Source of the DNA: Ophioceras dolichostomum
Taxonomy: Eukaryota; Ascomycota; Sordariomycetes; Magnaporthales; Ophioceraceae
Assembly (NCBI GenBank): GCA_003049485.1
Contig: PYST01000458.1
Coordinates: forward strand, 1-26,594
Direction of reading: 5' to 3'
DNA: 26,594 nucleotides
The notes beneath the pieces are model-generated. The model did not search any database and had not been told where the DNA came from. It saw only the letters and a program-made list of their open reading frames with translations. A program made the position numbers and the translations under genes. Shown piece by piece: positions 9,072 through 19,469 of this stretch (the stretch's first letter is position 1; each line of letters opens with the position of its first letter).

Positions 9072-10471
9072 CTTGAAGAAGAAGTAGCATACGACTTGAG
9101 AGCCGGCCTCGGCCTTCTTCTTGATCGCATCGTCGACGATGCTTTTGGCCAGCACAGACTTGCCGCAGCCGGGTTGCCCGGTAAGAAGCAGCACGCCTGA
9201 GTCCCTCAAATGCCACTCCTGATACTCCTTGTGATTCCGGAGCCATCCACCAGTGCCGCCCTCAAGCTCTGGATTCTTGTTTTTGAAGTCTTCGTACCTG
9301 TCCTTCCCGTTGCTAAAAAGGACGATAAGCTTGTTCATTTTCTGGTGCGCTTTCTCGTCGATCTGTTGCTTTTCTCGCCGCTCCCGTTTCCCGTCTCTCG
9401 TCGCGAGAGCCTTGAGATGGCTCTCGCTGGCTGCCGACCGCTCGAGCATCTGAGCCAGAAGGTCGTTGCTCACCGCATCAGTCTTCTTTCGGTCCTTGGC
9501 TAGCTGGAGCTGCATGTGCCGATCACAAGTCTCGACGTCCCGGAAGAACTGGTTTTCGGCGTCCTCTATGGCCCGGCGCATGGTACCCCATCTGCCGGGG
9601 ATTACGGCGTCGACTAAAAAAGCCGAAAACCTTTCTCAGCCTGTAATAGTCGCACACCGAGTGGACCTGATATTCGATCAAGCACTCGACGAGGTTGACC
9701 ACGTCGGCCTGAAGTGTAGCCTGGACTGGAGACGAGTCGTCGCCGGCACCTTTGTCGCGAATCGTTATCTCGGGGAGGCGGATGTACCACCCGAGGCGTG
9801 GAACGATCCAGGCAAACCCCTCGAGGCATTTTGCATTCGCCTCGACCCCGGCGGTGCAGCCCTTGGGATCAGACACACGCCACTCAAGGCTAAGGAAGCC
9901 GGGGGACTTATCTCGACAGTCGACTGTAGGGATCCGATTAGCTCGTTTATCACCTTGGTGGCCATCGTGACTCCCTCAACCTCCTCGGACAGCTTGGTCA
10001 TCTTAGCCAGTCTCGCGCGAGCAAGGCCGGAGCATCTGTTCGTGCCGGGACTTTTGGGTCGTTCGAGATAGGCGCGTCTGTCTTCCCTTCCCCTGAAGAC
10101 GGACTCGCCCCTCCTTTTCCAGAAGATGCGTCTGTTCCCTCTCCGAAGGACATCTCGAAGGACATGATCATTTCGTATCGCTCCATTAAGTCCGCATTGT
10201 CCTTCTTGAACGAGTCGTACGCCAGGCTCTATAGCCGATCGGGCAGCGACTCAGACACAGGAGCCGTCGCTTCGACGCTGGCAACGGCCGACGGCGGTGT
10301 GGCGGCCGATCGTGACGTGACCTCTCGCACCAGCAGCTGGGGCTTGAGGTTCGAGGAGTCAGCTACGCCCAGGTGAGTGATCGCGGGCGATGCTTGGGAC
10401 GCTGGAGACGCCGGAGACGCTGGAGGCGCCGGAGATGCCGTCGGAGGGGCAGGAGGGTCCGGGGAGGCCAT
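9072..10471 (-). pseudogene. NLR 5' segment: N-terminal domain and Walker A half of NACHT
   Basis: From ATG 10471 the protein opens with a Pro/Ala/Ser-rich low-complexity stretch (MASPDPPAPPTASP). It continues with SESLPDRL, a TAG in place of an expected Trp (10229-10231), then SLAYDSFKKDN and LMERYEMI, resembling the N-terminal NTPase-associated domain of fungal NLRs. INELIGSLQSTVE, SLALSGVCLI, AWIVPRLGWYI and VHSVCDYYR follow in shifting frames. The final 170 codons are intact and hold a helical, charged linker (possible coiled coil), WLRNHKEYQEW and Walker A GQPGCGKSVLAKSI, ending in CYFFFKD at the transposon junction. Confidence 0.82.
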
Positions 10472-10564
10472 CGTCGCCGCCTTTGGCCCTCCCGACGACC
10501 CAGCTGTGTGACGGGTTAGATAGGGCGTGTCAAAGGGAAGGTTGATGGTGAGATTGGCTCGAGG

Positions 10565-10697
10565 GCAGTTGGAACATTCGAGAGCAGTTGGAACATTCGA
10601 GAGCAGTTGGAACATTCGAGAGCAGTTGGAACATTCGAGAGCAGTTGGAACATTCGAGAGCAGTTGGAACATTCGAGAGCAGTTGGAACATTCGAGA
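10565..10697. repeat. Minisatellite, 7 x 19 bp, upstream of the NLR start
   Basis: Seven uninterrupted, essentially identical copies of GCAGTTGGAACATTCGAGA lie 94 bp upstream of the NLR ATG and downstream of the DUF3176 stop. Each copy contains GGAACATTCG, matching the nGAAnnTTCn core of heat-shock elements. The array is open in several frames on both strands simply because its unit lacks stops; I do not regard it as coding. Its place suggests promoter or 5' leader of the NLR gene. A regulatory role is inference. Confidence 0.9.
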
Positions 10698-10932
10698 GAC
10701 TGTCGGAACGGTAGGAAACTGCTTAACTGAAACCACAATCGATCACCAAGAGGGGTTTTGGGGAAACGACTTCTCGTATCCTGAAATTGAGCGTTACCTG
10801 AGGCAATTCATTGGGCTGGTTTTCCGGGAGCCGGCAGGTTGTGGCACGGTGCAGGCCCCTTGTGCGCATCACCGTCACACTGCTCACCTGTCTGTGTGAT
10901 CATCAATTCCTATGCCGTCGAGATTTTATTCC

Positions 10933-13283
10933 TCATTCTATCCTACTAAGTCGCCAGCCCCCTCGCGACCCGTCGTCCACAACGAGCTGGAACCTCATCG
11001 GCCTCGCCTTGTCGTACATGCCGCCAACGCTCGACTCCCTCGCGGCGCCGATGATCTCCCCGTCGTGAACGGGCCCATTGAACAACAAGGGAAGCGGCGA
11101 GCTCTTCCAGTCGCCACGCCACCTCGCCCTCCGTCCCCTGTCGACCGTTACCGCAAGAAGGAACAGCTCCAGGAGCAGCAGACACGCCGGAAACGAAAGC
11201 CAGCGCCACGTGATGCCGATGCAGGTGTCCTCGCGGAACGTCTGGCCCTCGACGAACGACCGATGTTGTCTTTCTGTCGGCTGGCGCATCAGCGCGGTGA
11301 TGGAGAAGGCGAGGCCCTCAGCCATGTCATCGAAGTTGGACATGGTCGCGTTGCCGAAGTTGTACGCGCGCTGCAGCCACAGGTCGCCGTCGGCGAGCAT
11401 CTGCGTGGCGCCGCCCTTCTCGGACGAGATGTTGTGGTGGTCGAAGCTGTTCGTCAGGAACCGGTTCATGGCGCGCAGCGACTTGTAGCCCGCGCCATAG
11501 ATGCAGCCTTTGGGGTACCACCCGATCATGTTCTTCAGCCCGAGCTTGGAGTCCTCGTCGAGGTCCTCCCAGTACTCGGTGTGCGTGTCGGTGCGCTCGC
11601 TCTTGGGGTCGCAGGCCGTCCAGACGCCGCCGATGAGCGTCGACCGCGCCATCCAGTAGAACTCGAACGTGCTGGACCCGCTGACCTTGCGCGAGTCCAC
11701 CGTCTTGCGCACCATGAGCCTGCGCGATAGCTCCTTTTCCACGTAGCGGGACCCGTTGACGCTCGCGGTGAAGTTCTTGACGCACGGGTCCAGCGTGCAG
11801 CCGACGGCGTAGGGCACGTGGCTCACGTTGGAGGTGGCGTCCTTGTTGTTGTTGAGCATCAGGCACTCGAACTCGAACCAGGGCGCCGAGCTGTCCTTCG
11901 GCTCCTTGACCTCGCAGGTCAGCAGGGGCATGGCCATGTCCATCCCCACTGTGTTCGTGTAGCTTCCGTATAGCCTCCACTCGTCGTCGCCTAACGTCCT
12001 GATCTCGCTCGAGATGTTGCCGCACTTGTGGCACATGGAAATGGTCGAGAACACGGTGCCGTCTGCGGCAGCTGTGAACGTGCAGTTGCCCGTGGAGCAC
12101 TCGGCCTCGATCGGCGACGAGCTGTTCTTCGGGGGGTCGACGAGGCCCACGTACAGCGCCGCCTGCGCAGGCATGTCGAGGCCCCATCCGTTCTCTTGGA
12201 CGTTCCAGCCGGACCGAGTGTACGTTGACATCCACGGGATCCGCGCCGCCTCGGCCAAGGGGTAGTGGCAGGTGTAGAGCCCGACGACAGCCTGCGAGAA
12301 GGGTTCGAGGGCTAGGGACGCGATCGTGATGACTGCTCCGAGGGATGCGAAGTATCTGTTTTAGGGTGCGTGTGGGCAGGCAAGTCAGCCATCCAGTCCC
12401 GAGCAGAGACAATAGGAGAGTAGTTGTGCGGGGCAACCTACGATCCGTCCTTGCGCCTGATTTGCCCAGAGAGAAACTTGACGCAGCCAAACGGGCCCCT
12501 GCTTGCACGGTCATATCGCACGATGTCCTCCAACGAGCGCGACTTGCTTTCGAATCGAAGCCATTTTACCTGGCTGATTGCTGTAGCTCGCAAATGTGTC
12601 AGTTGCCAGCTCGCTGTGAAACTGATGATCCGTGATCATCAGTCGCTGAATGTGGGGCGGGGTCGGGCGAAGAACGTACACTCGGAAACAGGCATAATCA
12701 ACGCGGTCTTCATCAGGGCGGTGAATACGGCGACCAGCGAGTTGATCGGAAGGAAAAACGTCCAGTGCGATCGCGGAACATTGTCGAAATTCCCGAGGGT
12801 AAACACGATGGCGCCGAAGCAGACGATCGAGAGCAAGGAGCTCGAGATCTCCAAGGTCCATCCGAAGAACCAGTGGGCGGGCACCTCCCTGCGCTGCTTC
12901 CCGTCTTCTGGAGCTTGCACGGCAAGCTGATCTGTTTCCTGCTTGCCGCTGCCGGCAGCAACGCTGCCATCGACACCGTATTGCGTCGATGCAGAAGATA
13001 GTGACGGCTGGAGGTGGTTGTCGAGTGCGAGGGTTGAGGTGGTCGTCGCGAAAGCTGGTGTGCTCATTAGTGTCAACGCCACCTCCCGTGGCGGCATCGC
13101 CGGGTCGTCTCCCGAGCCGGCGGTGCTATCGCTACTAGGGCGTTGTGACGCCACCGATTCAGCCCCACCAATCGAGGGCCACCCATCGGCGATAAATGTT
13201 GTTGTGTCGAGCGACGAAATATCGACAACGCTTTGTGGTTGTTGTCGAGGTTGCTCCTCTGCTCGCAAGAGCGGCACATCCAT
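10933..13283 (-). CDS. DUF3176 membrane protein, 721 aa, three exons
   Basis: Exons 12680-13283, 12442-12580 and 10933-12355, with introns of 99 and 86 bp (donors GTACGT and GTAGGT, acceptors CAG, a CTGAC branch-like site in the first), join to 2,166 nt with no break. The product has a Ser/Thr-rich disordered N-terminus (1-130), membrane segments at about 137-162 (WFFGWTLEISSSLLSIVCF), 173-198 and 249-270 (YFASLGAVITIASLALEPF), and a large Cys-rich extracytoplasmic region with many Asn-glycosylation sequons. A last membrane segment lies at about 630-655, then the family-typical WKSSPLPLLFNG near the C-terminus. SISQVKWL and SRGPFG after the second segment also fit DUF3176. Start choice: the first true ATG in the frame is at 13283. 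The family has no established biochemical function; many Pezizomycotina carry several copies. It is co-oriented with the NLR pseudogene, 461 bp upstream of it. Confidence 0.93.
12581..12679 (-). other. Intron 1 of DUF3176 gene
   Basis: The donor GTACGT and acceptor CTACAG give a phase-1 junction (GAG T | CA ATC) that restores the family motif SISQVKWL. A CTGAC branch-like site lies about 20 nt before the acceptor. Confidence 0.85.
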
Positions 13284-14971
13284 CGCGGGATGCTGAAAAG
13301 AGTTCGTCCATGGACAAAAAGCTGGGTGTGATTGACGACGCACACACAGAAGAAGGAAGAAAATTGGAGAGGGGAGGGTTTCGAGGGGGAAAACAGCGAC
13401 ACTGTTCTAAATAGGTTCCAGCGCCGGAGAAGCCTGGATCGTCGGAGTCCTGGAACCAAAGATAAGCCGACACGCCGCCTCCCTTCTGCGTAGGATCGCC
13501 AGCATCGCCTCCCCAGAGCCGCCATACCCGTTGAGGGAGGAGGGAGGTAGGTAGAGCTGTCGGGGGCGGCCAACAGGGACGGCAGTGGCCTAACGGCTGG
13601 GCGGGCTCGGCGGGTTTCTCATGCAGGGGGTTAATAGGCCTGTCGCTCTTGAAACTGCCCCGGCCGCAGAAAGCCAGAACGCCTCGTTTTCTGATGCGAT
13701 TCCAATCCTCGCCATCTTTGGATGATGCTTGACGGTGACGCAATCCCCATTTGGAAATTGGTTACTAGAATGCCTGGATGGGAAGAACTCGCCTTCTTCC
13801 ATCGATGTTTCGTTTCTTTCTGTCCCCAAAATGCGGCTCAAAATAACCATAAATGTCAAAGCTGAACTTCAACGACTTTTTATTTCCTGACACATGCTGA
13901 TGACGACTTCCCGCCCGTTGCGTCCAATTTGGCTGCCTAACGTCGAGACGTGCATCACGACCACAAAGCCCAGATACCCCCCGAAGGATTTGAAGCCAAC
14001 AAAAGTTCATCGATTTCTTGGCCCAGATTTCGGTCATCTGGAGAGGACGATTGCCGCCCACGTAGTATCATCAATTGGTCCGTTCGCAAATGCGGCTGTC
14101 GCCATCAGTGTCTGGACAGCTTACATGAGGACGACGGAGTTAATCGGTCCGGGGCAGGATTCTAGGGCAGTGAGTGTCAACTGCAGCTGTCCATGCAGAA
14201 ACACCATGGAAGCCTAAAAATCTCAGCAGGATCGGCGCGACTTTCTGCGGCGCAGACCGGTACTCTTCGGCCGTGGTCGGCCCCATCTTATTAGTGGAAA
14301 CTTTCTCTTCCTTCCGGGTTTGCCTCTGCCACAAATCTGAATGAAGATTCCGCTGGTTCAGTCCCTTGGGAATATCCCGGTAGCCGGAACGGATCCTCAG
14401 CTGTGGTCACACACGGTCCTGCGCCACGACCAGCAGCAAAATTGTCTGAGGTTATGTTGTCAAGCAAGGGGACGACCTCGCCATCCAAACGCGGGCTTCT
14501 GCCATGCAACTGGTCTGCTGTGGTCCGCAGCTCTCCAAGGCGAGGGGATTGGACCAGGACTAGACATTATTTTTGTTCGGCTTGATTTTTAAGTCTAAAC
14601 CCATCCTGCACCGACAATCACTGGCCGTATCTCTCTATCTCGTTACCCGTCAATTTACGAGCAGCCTCAAGCCCTTCCATGTAAAGTTCTCGCATTGTTG
14701 CAGGGTCCCATTGTCGTTCGTTAGTATCCTTGGGTAGCCCATGGCGCTATCAAGGCACATGGGCAAACACAGATACATAATAGATCTCCTTGGAATAGAA
14801 GTTGTTAGAAAAAAGAAGAAGAAGAAGAAAACCGTTTGTAAGGTGGTCATCACCGGAGCCATCCGTTTCCTGTGGACAATACGCAGACTGAGCTCCAGCG
14901 GGGCTGGCTTTCCGAGTATTGAGATAGCTACCCGGAGTAACAGACTGACGCCCCATCACTTGCCCCGCCGC
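13284..14971. other. Intergenic, DUF3176 promoter side and transporter 3' side
   Basis: About 1.7 kb with no supported gene. It should hold the DUF3176 5' leader and promoter (both flanking genes read on the minus strand) and the 3' region of the transporter gene. A purine-rich microsatellite, (GAA)n-like with A runs, lies at 14810-14830. Open frames here have no recognisable domain. Confidence 0.6.
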
Positions 14972-16893
14972 TCAGGCTCTCGTTGAAGCAATGGGCTCGC
15001 CGGACTTATTGGTGGTCTGCCTGGACAGACGGTTGTGGACGACGGTGGAGCCCGCATCCCATCGCTTGGACGTCATGGGACTGACGCGCTGGATGTACAT
15101 GGTGTCGATCTCCTCGAGCGAGCGGTCCTTCGACTCGATGAGGCAGAAGAAGACAATCATGGCGAGTCCAGCGCAGCAGAACGCGAACACGAGCCCGTAG
15201 AGGTAGTCGATGGCGTCTGTGATGAATCGAGTGCTGATACACGAAACAGACATCACTAGTTAGCTGGCGGCGCGGCTATCGTCGGAGCCATCCAAGGGTC
15301 AAGGACGAGGGGCACATATTAGACGTACAAGAAAGACATCATGAAGTTCCAGAACCAGTTAGAGGCTGTGGCCACACCCATGGCGGCAGAGCGGTAGCGT
15401 GCCGGGTACAGCTCGGCCACAACCGCCCATACGAGCGGACCCCAGGTGGTAGCAAAGCCCGCGATGAACAGGCATGAGAATGCCACGAGCAGAGTACCGG
15501 CCTGTGGGGTGTTCGTCGGGTTGTCGTGGTCGAGCGCGAAGTGGCCAACGAACGCATACACACTTGGGGGAGAGCCAGGCCGGTCAGCTGCAACATTCTT
15601 GCAAAACGGGACGCGTGGCAATAGGCATGAATGACAGGCAACGACTCACATAAAGCACATCATCATCCACAAAGCGCCGACGATCAGGGCAACGCGTCGG
15701 CCGCACTTAGCAACGACGAGGAGCCCACCAAACGTGCAGATGACGTTCACGGCCCCGAGGATAGCCTGCGTGATGTAGCTGTTGCTGATGCCCGTGGCCG
15801 AGAACACGGTGGTGCCGAAGTAGAAGAAGAAGTTGGCGCCCGTGAGCTGCTGTCCGCTCTGCAGCGCCACTCCGAGGAGGAGACGATACAGCATGCGAGG
15901 GCCAGTGAAGATCTCGATGAAGCTGAAGTCGCCGCCCCCGCTCTCCTCCTCCAGTTTGGCGCGTATCTGGTTCATCTGCCGCGTCACGGCGGGCGAGTTT
16001 AGCTCCAGTCCACCAAGCTTGGCGATCGTCTTGCGGGCCTCGTCCTCGCGTCCACACGCGAAGGCGTAGCGCGGGCTTTCCGGGAGGAGTAGGATGCCAG
16101 CGCCGAGAGCCAGCGCCCAGAGGAAGGACAGCCCGTTGGGTATCCGCCACGACGCACTCGAGTCTATCGACTCCGTGCCAAAGTTGACTAGCTCCGCGAC
16201 GAAGATGCCCAGGGCGACGAACAGCTGATACATGGAGATGAGGACACCTCGGATGATGGCGGGGCTGCTTTCGCCCTGGTACATGGGCACCACGACGGAC
16301 AGCGCGCCGATACCCATGCCATTGACCAGGCGGCCCACGGCGAACTGGCCCCAGCTCGTGGACGAGGACACCTCGACGGCCACGCCGAGGCACGAAAAGA
16401 AGGCGGACGCGGAGATGGTCAGACGCCGACCGATGACGTCGGCTAGCTTGCCCGAGATTAGGCAGCCTATGAGGCAGCCGATGGACATCAACCCCACGAT
16501 GCTGCCCTCGCGCGCGGCACTGAAGTAGTAGCTCCCGTTGTCGAGCTTCTCGGCGAAGCGCTCTTCGTAGTCATCCATGAGGAAGAAGCCGGAGATCTGA
16601 CCACTGAAGGGAGGCAGGCAGGCGTCATGGGGAATCGTTAGGAACACTGGTTTCCTCTCCAAGCCCTCTTCCGTATTGATGATGAGTGATGAATAGTCGT
16701 CGCTGTGATCGACTCACCTGACATATCCGAACATGAAGCCGCCGATACTGGCCATCAGACCGAGCATCATCGCCGCGATGGTAACCTTCTCCTTGGCGAT
16801 GGGGGCATCAATTTGCGAGCTTGGAACTCGGGCCACCCTGGACTTCTCCTCCTCGTTGATGACCACCGGGCCATTGTGCTTTGTGTACGACAT
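14972..16893 (-). CDS. MFS sugar (hexose-type) transporter, 541 aa, four exons
   Basis: A plasma-membrane sugar porter that would import hexoses by proton symport or facilitated diffusion. Exons 16718-16893, 15650-16603, 15329-15562 and 14972-15233 join to 1,626 nt. Introns are 114, 87 and 95 bp with donors GTGAGT, GTGAGT and GTACGT. Signatures are GGFMFGY/SGQISGFF in TM1, LADVIGRR in the 2-3 loop, GRLVNGMGIGA, PESPRYAF after TM6, QQLTGANFFFY in TM7, KCGRR, ELYPARYR and IESKDRSLEEID after TM12. The layout is the 12-TM sugar-porter fold, closest by pattern to fungal HXT/high-affinity glucose transporters. The usual GYD of TM1 is GYV here. Start choice: MSYTK at 16893 puts TM1 at about residue 40; an in-frame ATG at 16932 is possible. 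It is divergent from the hydrolase gene. Substrate cannot be told from sequence. Confidence 0.94.
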
Positions 16894-19469
16894 CTCGGGC
16901 AGGGAACACGGCCACAAGCGAGCTTGTAGCAAGAGTGCTGATGGTAATTATGAGGACGATAATGGGATCCGTGACTGATGATTCTGGTGCTGCTGTCTGC
17001 TAGGGAGAAGAATTGCCCACGGATGAGAGAAGAAATAAAGGGGGGAGAGGGAGAGGAATAAAGGGAAGGGGAACCAGTTAGCTACCTACCTAGGTACTTC
17101 TGGGCGCCAACCTTGCTCGATAGCCCTCCCCTCTTCCCCTTTCCCCTCTTCCCCATCTGCAACCTCGCTCCTCCCATCTCGCCCCAACAGAAAAGGAAGA
17201 CATCTAGATAGACGCGTTCCACCAAAGAAGTCACCTGGGCAGTTCGAGACACAGCACCAGCTCCCAAGCTAAGGTCGTGGGATGATGTCCTCGATCGAGG
17301 GGGAGGTTCCAGACCTTTTCTCTAGCCCTCAAGGGGGCTCTGCGGGCCGAGCCATATGGGGCTATGGAAGGGTTGCGTACATGTGGGTTGGGGGAGGGGG
17401 GAAGCTGCGACAGAAGCTTCAGTGGAGCTTCCCGCTAAGCTTCTTCTCAAGCTTATCTATGTTGGCTTGAGGAGCTTCAGGCCCTAAAAAGTGGGGGCCG
17501 TCCGACCTGTAGCTCGGGGCTAGAGCTGAGCTGGCCTGGCCGATGGACGCGGGCGTCGGCACCGTCGGGCGCGCACGCACGCAAATGACTGACACCAAGG
17601 AGGAGCACAGATACATGAACGATGTTGAATGATGCTGTGTGTCCGGAGGTGGAAGTCCGGGGTGCCTGGTCGGGAAATTGAGGCGCTTGCGGTGCCGTGC
17701 GAGTACGCACTCGCCATGGATGGACGGATGGACGGAGAGGCCGCTGTTTGGGTGGCCCCGTGCACCTGGTTGTTGTCGATCTCTGGAAGAAGAAGAGCTT
17801 TTTATGTGTAGCACTGTTCTGTTGTCTTGTGCGACTGTCGTGCAATCAGTTCCTTTCCCCTCTATCTTCAGGGATCGGCGGTCGGTCCGGAGTTGCGGTG
17901 TGAAGGGGAAGTTGATGATGGATTGACGAGAGACAGTGGTCTTAAACATCCCCCTGAATCCGAGAAACCCGAGTCAGGCAGGGTCTCCTTGCTCTTTCGT
18001 TCAACCTCGACACCAGGGTGCGTCTGGGATGGCAGACGTAAAGATGCAAGAAAGAAGGTCGACATGAAGATAAAGTATACACTTACCGCGAAATCATCTG
18101 ACCTGGAATGCATGCCCCAGGCGCTGCAGCAACGAGTGGTGGATGCGGAAGAGGTGGCGGCCCCCGCCCCGACTGATGAAAAGCAAGAAAACAAGATCCA
18201 AGATTCTAACAAGATTCGACCATCACCCATCCCCGGCCGACCGGCTAGCCACTTGCGGATCAATGACGACGACGGCGGCGATAGCGAAACACTCGATCGT
18301 CCTGTGCTGCCTACAGTTGGCGGTCAGTTGACCAGTTCTGTCCTCCCCTCTCTCCCGTTCTGAGGGCGGCCGACCGAAGTGATGATGGGGTAGGCGCACG
18401 AATTCACGTCCAGTGCTGTGCTCCCACATACTTCCGTGGGCAGCCGCCCCCATCTACCGGCTCCAGCCGGGCACGTGAAACTCTTGGTGTGACCCCTGTT
18501 CCATTTCCACCCATTTTGCTCTACATAGCCCTTTCACGGATGGGCGCTTCCAATGCCGATATATGGCAATGTCGTGTCGCGTCCCCTTTATTTTGACTAC
18601 TTTCGTGGTAATTAGTGCTTTCTAGCGTTTTTCCATAGTCTGATTCAACACCTGCCACCCCCCTACCAAGAATGGGGCAGTGAGGTCAACGAAGCAAGTC
18701 CGCGGTACTGATCGTAAGCGTCGTTGCCGCCGTTTTGCCTTCACTGAACTCTGTTTTCGCAGCTGCGACACTTCTCTCCGCGAAGCTGCGAAGATGGTTG
18801 GCTGCAAAGCCGAATAGGGCCATCTCTTTCTGCAGTTCGGCATTTCATGGGGCTGAGTATGACATCACTCGAAATCCTCGCCTTTCCCGCCAAGGTGAGG
18901 CGGTGCTCCCGCTGCTTTTCATTTGTCGGGAATCCTTCCGCGTATTCTTAATTTCTGGGTCCGTATCCCGTATCCGCACAACGGGCTTCCTCCGGCCCCA
19001 GACTTCGCGGTTCCGCCCATTGTGATGCTATCAGCAACGGCAACGATGGCTCGACTATCCGTCCTCTCAGGCCGCGAACACGCGTATAAGTGATGAATCC
19101 ATACTTCGCTTGGACCAGCCCGAACTGCCCAGGCCGCCGAGCCAGCCTGGGCAGCTGTAGCAACCAATAGCATGTGACGATCTGCACATGGGGCTGAGTC
19201 CTCTATGCTGGCAAGCATCAGCATCACTGAAGTCACTAGATCAGACTTCATCTCAATCCCCCCGAGAGGATGCGGGTGTCTCCGGAGTTTACCATTCTTC
19301 CGCAATAAACATCCTTCCTTGACGGAAGACCTTTCAGATAAATAGCCTGTCCTCTTTCGACGTTCCGTCGTGAGGATGATGCTCGTTCCCCATCACACAC
19401 TTGCTCATACAATTAGATCTAGCAACCGATACCACTTTTGACCCAGTTCAACCTGCCCTCCTCAGTGGC
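16894..19469. promoter_or_regulatory. Shared upstream region of divergent transporter and hydrolase genes
   Basis: About 2.6 kb separates the two divergent starts and should hold both promoters. I see no supported gene in it. About 230-270 bp before the transporter start, 17127-17157 carries repeated CCCCT (AGGGG on the transporter strand), the core of stress-response elements. A CCTACCTAGGTAC palindromic stretch lies near 17086-17098. A cluster of AGCTT cores, including GAAGCTTC palindromes, spans 17401-17476. GATGGACGGATGGACGGA repeats lie near 17716-17740. Binding by any factor is not shown. Confidence 0.45.

Larger units (their letters stand above)
1057..10471 (-). pseudogene. NLR-like NACHT-ankyrin gene, disrupted (full extent)
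   Basis: Intracellular STAND-type NTPases of this kind act in fungal non-self recognition and programmed cell death. The frame starts at a plausible ATG at 10471. It runs through an N-terminal helical domain and Walker A (GQPGCGKS, near 9150-9190), ending in CYFFFKD at the junction near 9072. The protein resumes at 3757 with QTSLAIALCAILHQLF, the block that normally follows CYFFFKD in such NACHT domains. Walker B-like FDALDEAED, the FISCRPYER sensor block and FIHQT follow, then a Cys-rich segment and ankyrin repeats to a stop at 1057. The gene is dead. A 5.3-kb nested transposon splits the NACHT, a TGG-to-TAG-type stop lies at 10229-10231, and frame breaks lie near 10015, 9875, 9616-9621 (A6 run), 2768-2770, about 2320 and about 2125. 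Some breaks could be unrecognised introns. That both halves are one gene is inferred from strand, order and domain continuity. Confidence 0.85.

Noticed and set aside
10565..10697. CRISPR-like array
   Set aside because: Units are directly adjacent with no spacers and the DNA is eukaryotic; it is a minisatellite.
10229..10738. Long minus-strand frame containing Cys/Ser-rich repeats (ECSNC, RMFQLL) before the NLR start
   Set aside because: The peptide repeat is a translation of the 19-bp minisatellite, which is open in several frames on both strands. The credible start is the ATG at 10471, after the array.
10912..11730. Long plus-strand frame antisense to the DUF3176 gene, and a 395-codon Arg/His-rich minus-strand frame at 11327-12514
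   Set aside because: Both are shadows in GC-rich coding DNA. The DUF3176 frame has membrane segments, sequons and matching splice sites; these have none.
14650..14862. Minus-strand frame with poly-Phe
   Set aside because: It is a translation of the GAA/A-rich microsatellite near 14810-14830, not a membrane protein.
17827..18363. 178-codon plus-strand open frame in the transporter/hydrolase intergenic region
   Set aside because: Low-complexity, hydrophilic composition with no domain, and no supporting splice or promoter logic. Likely leader or intergenic sequence.
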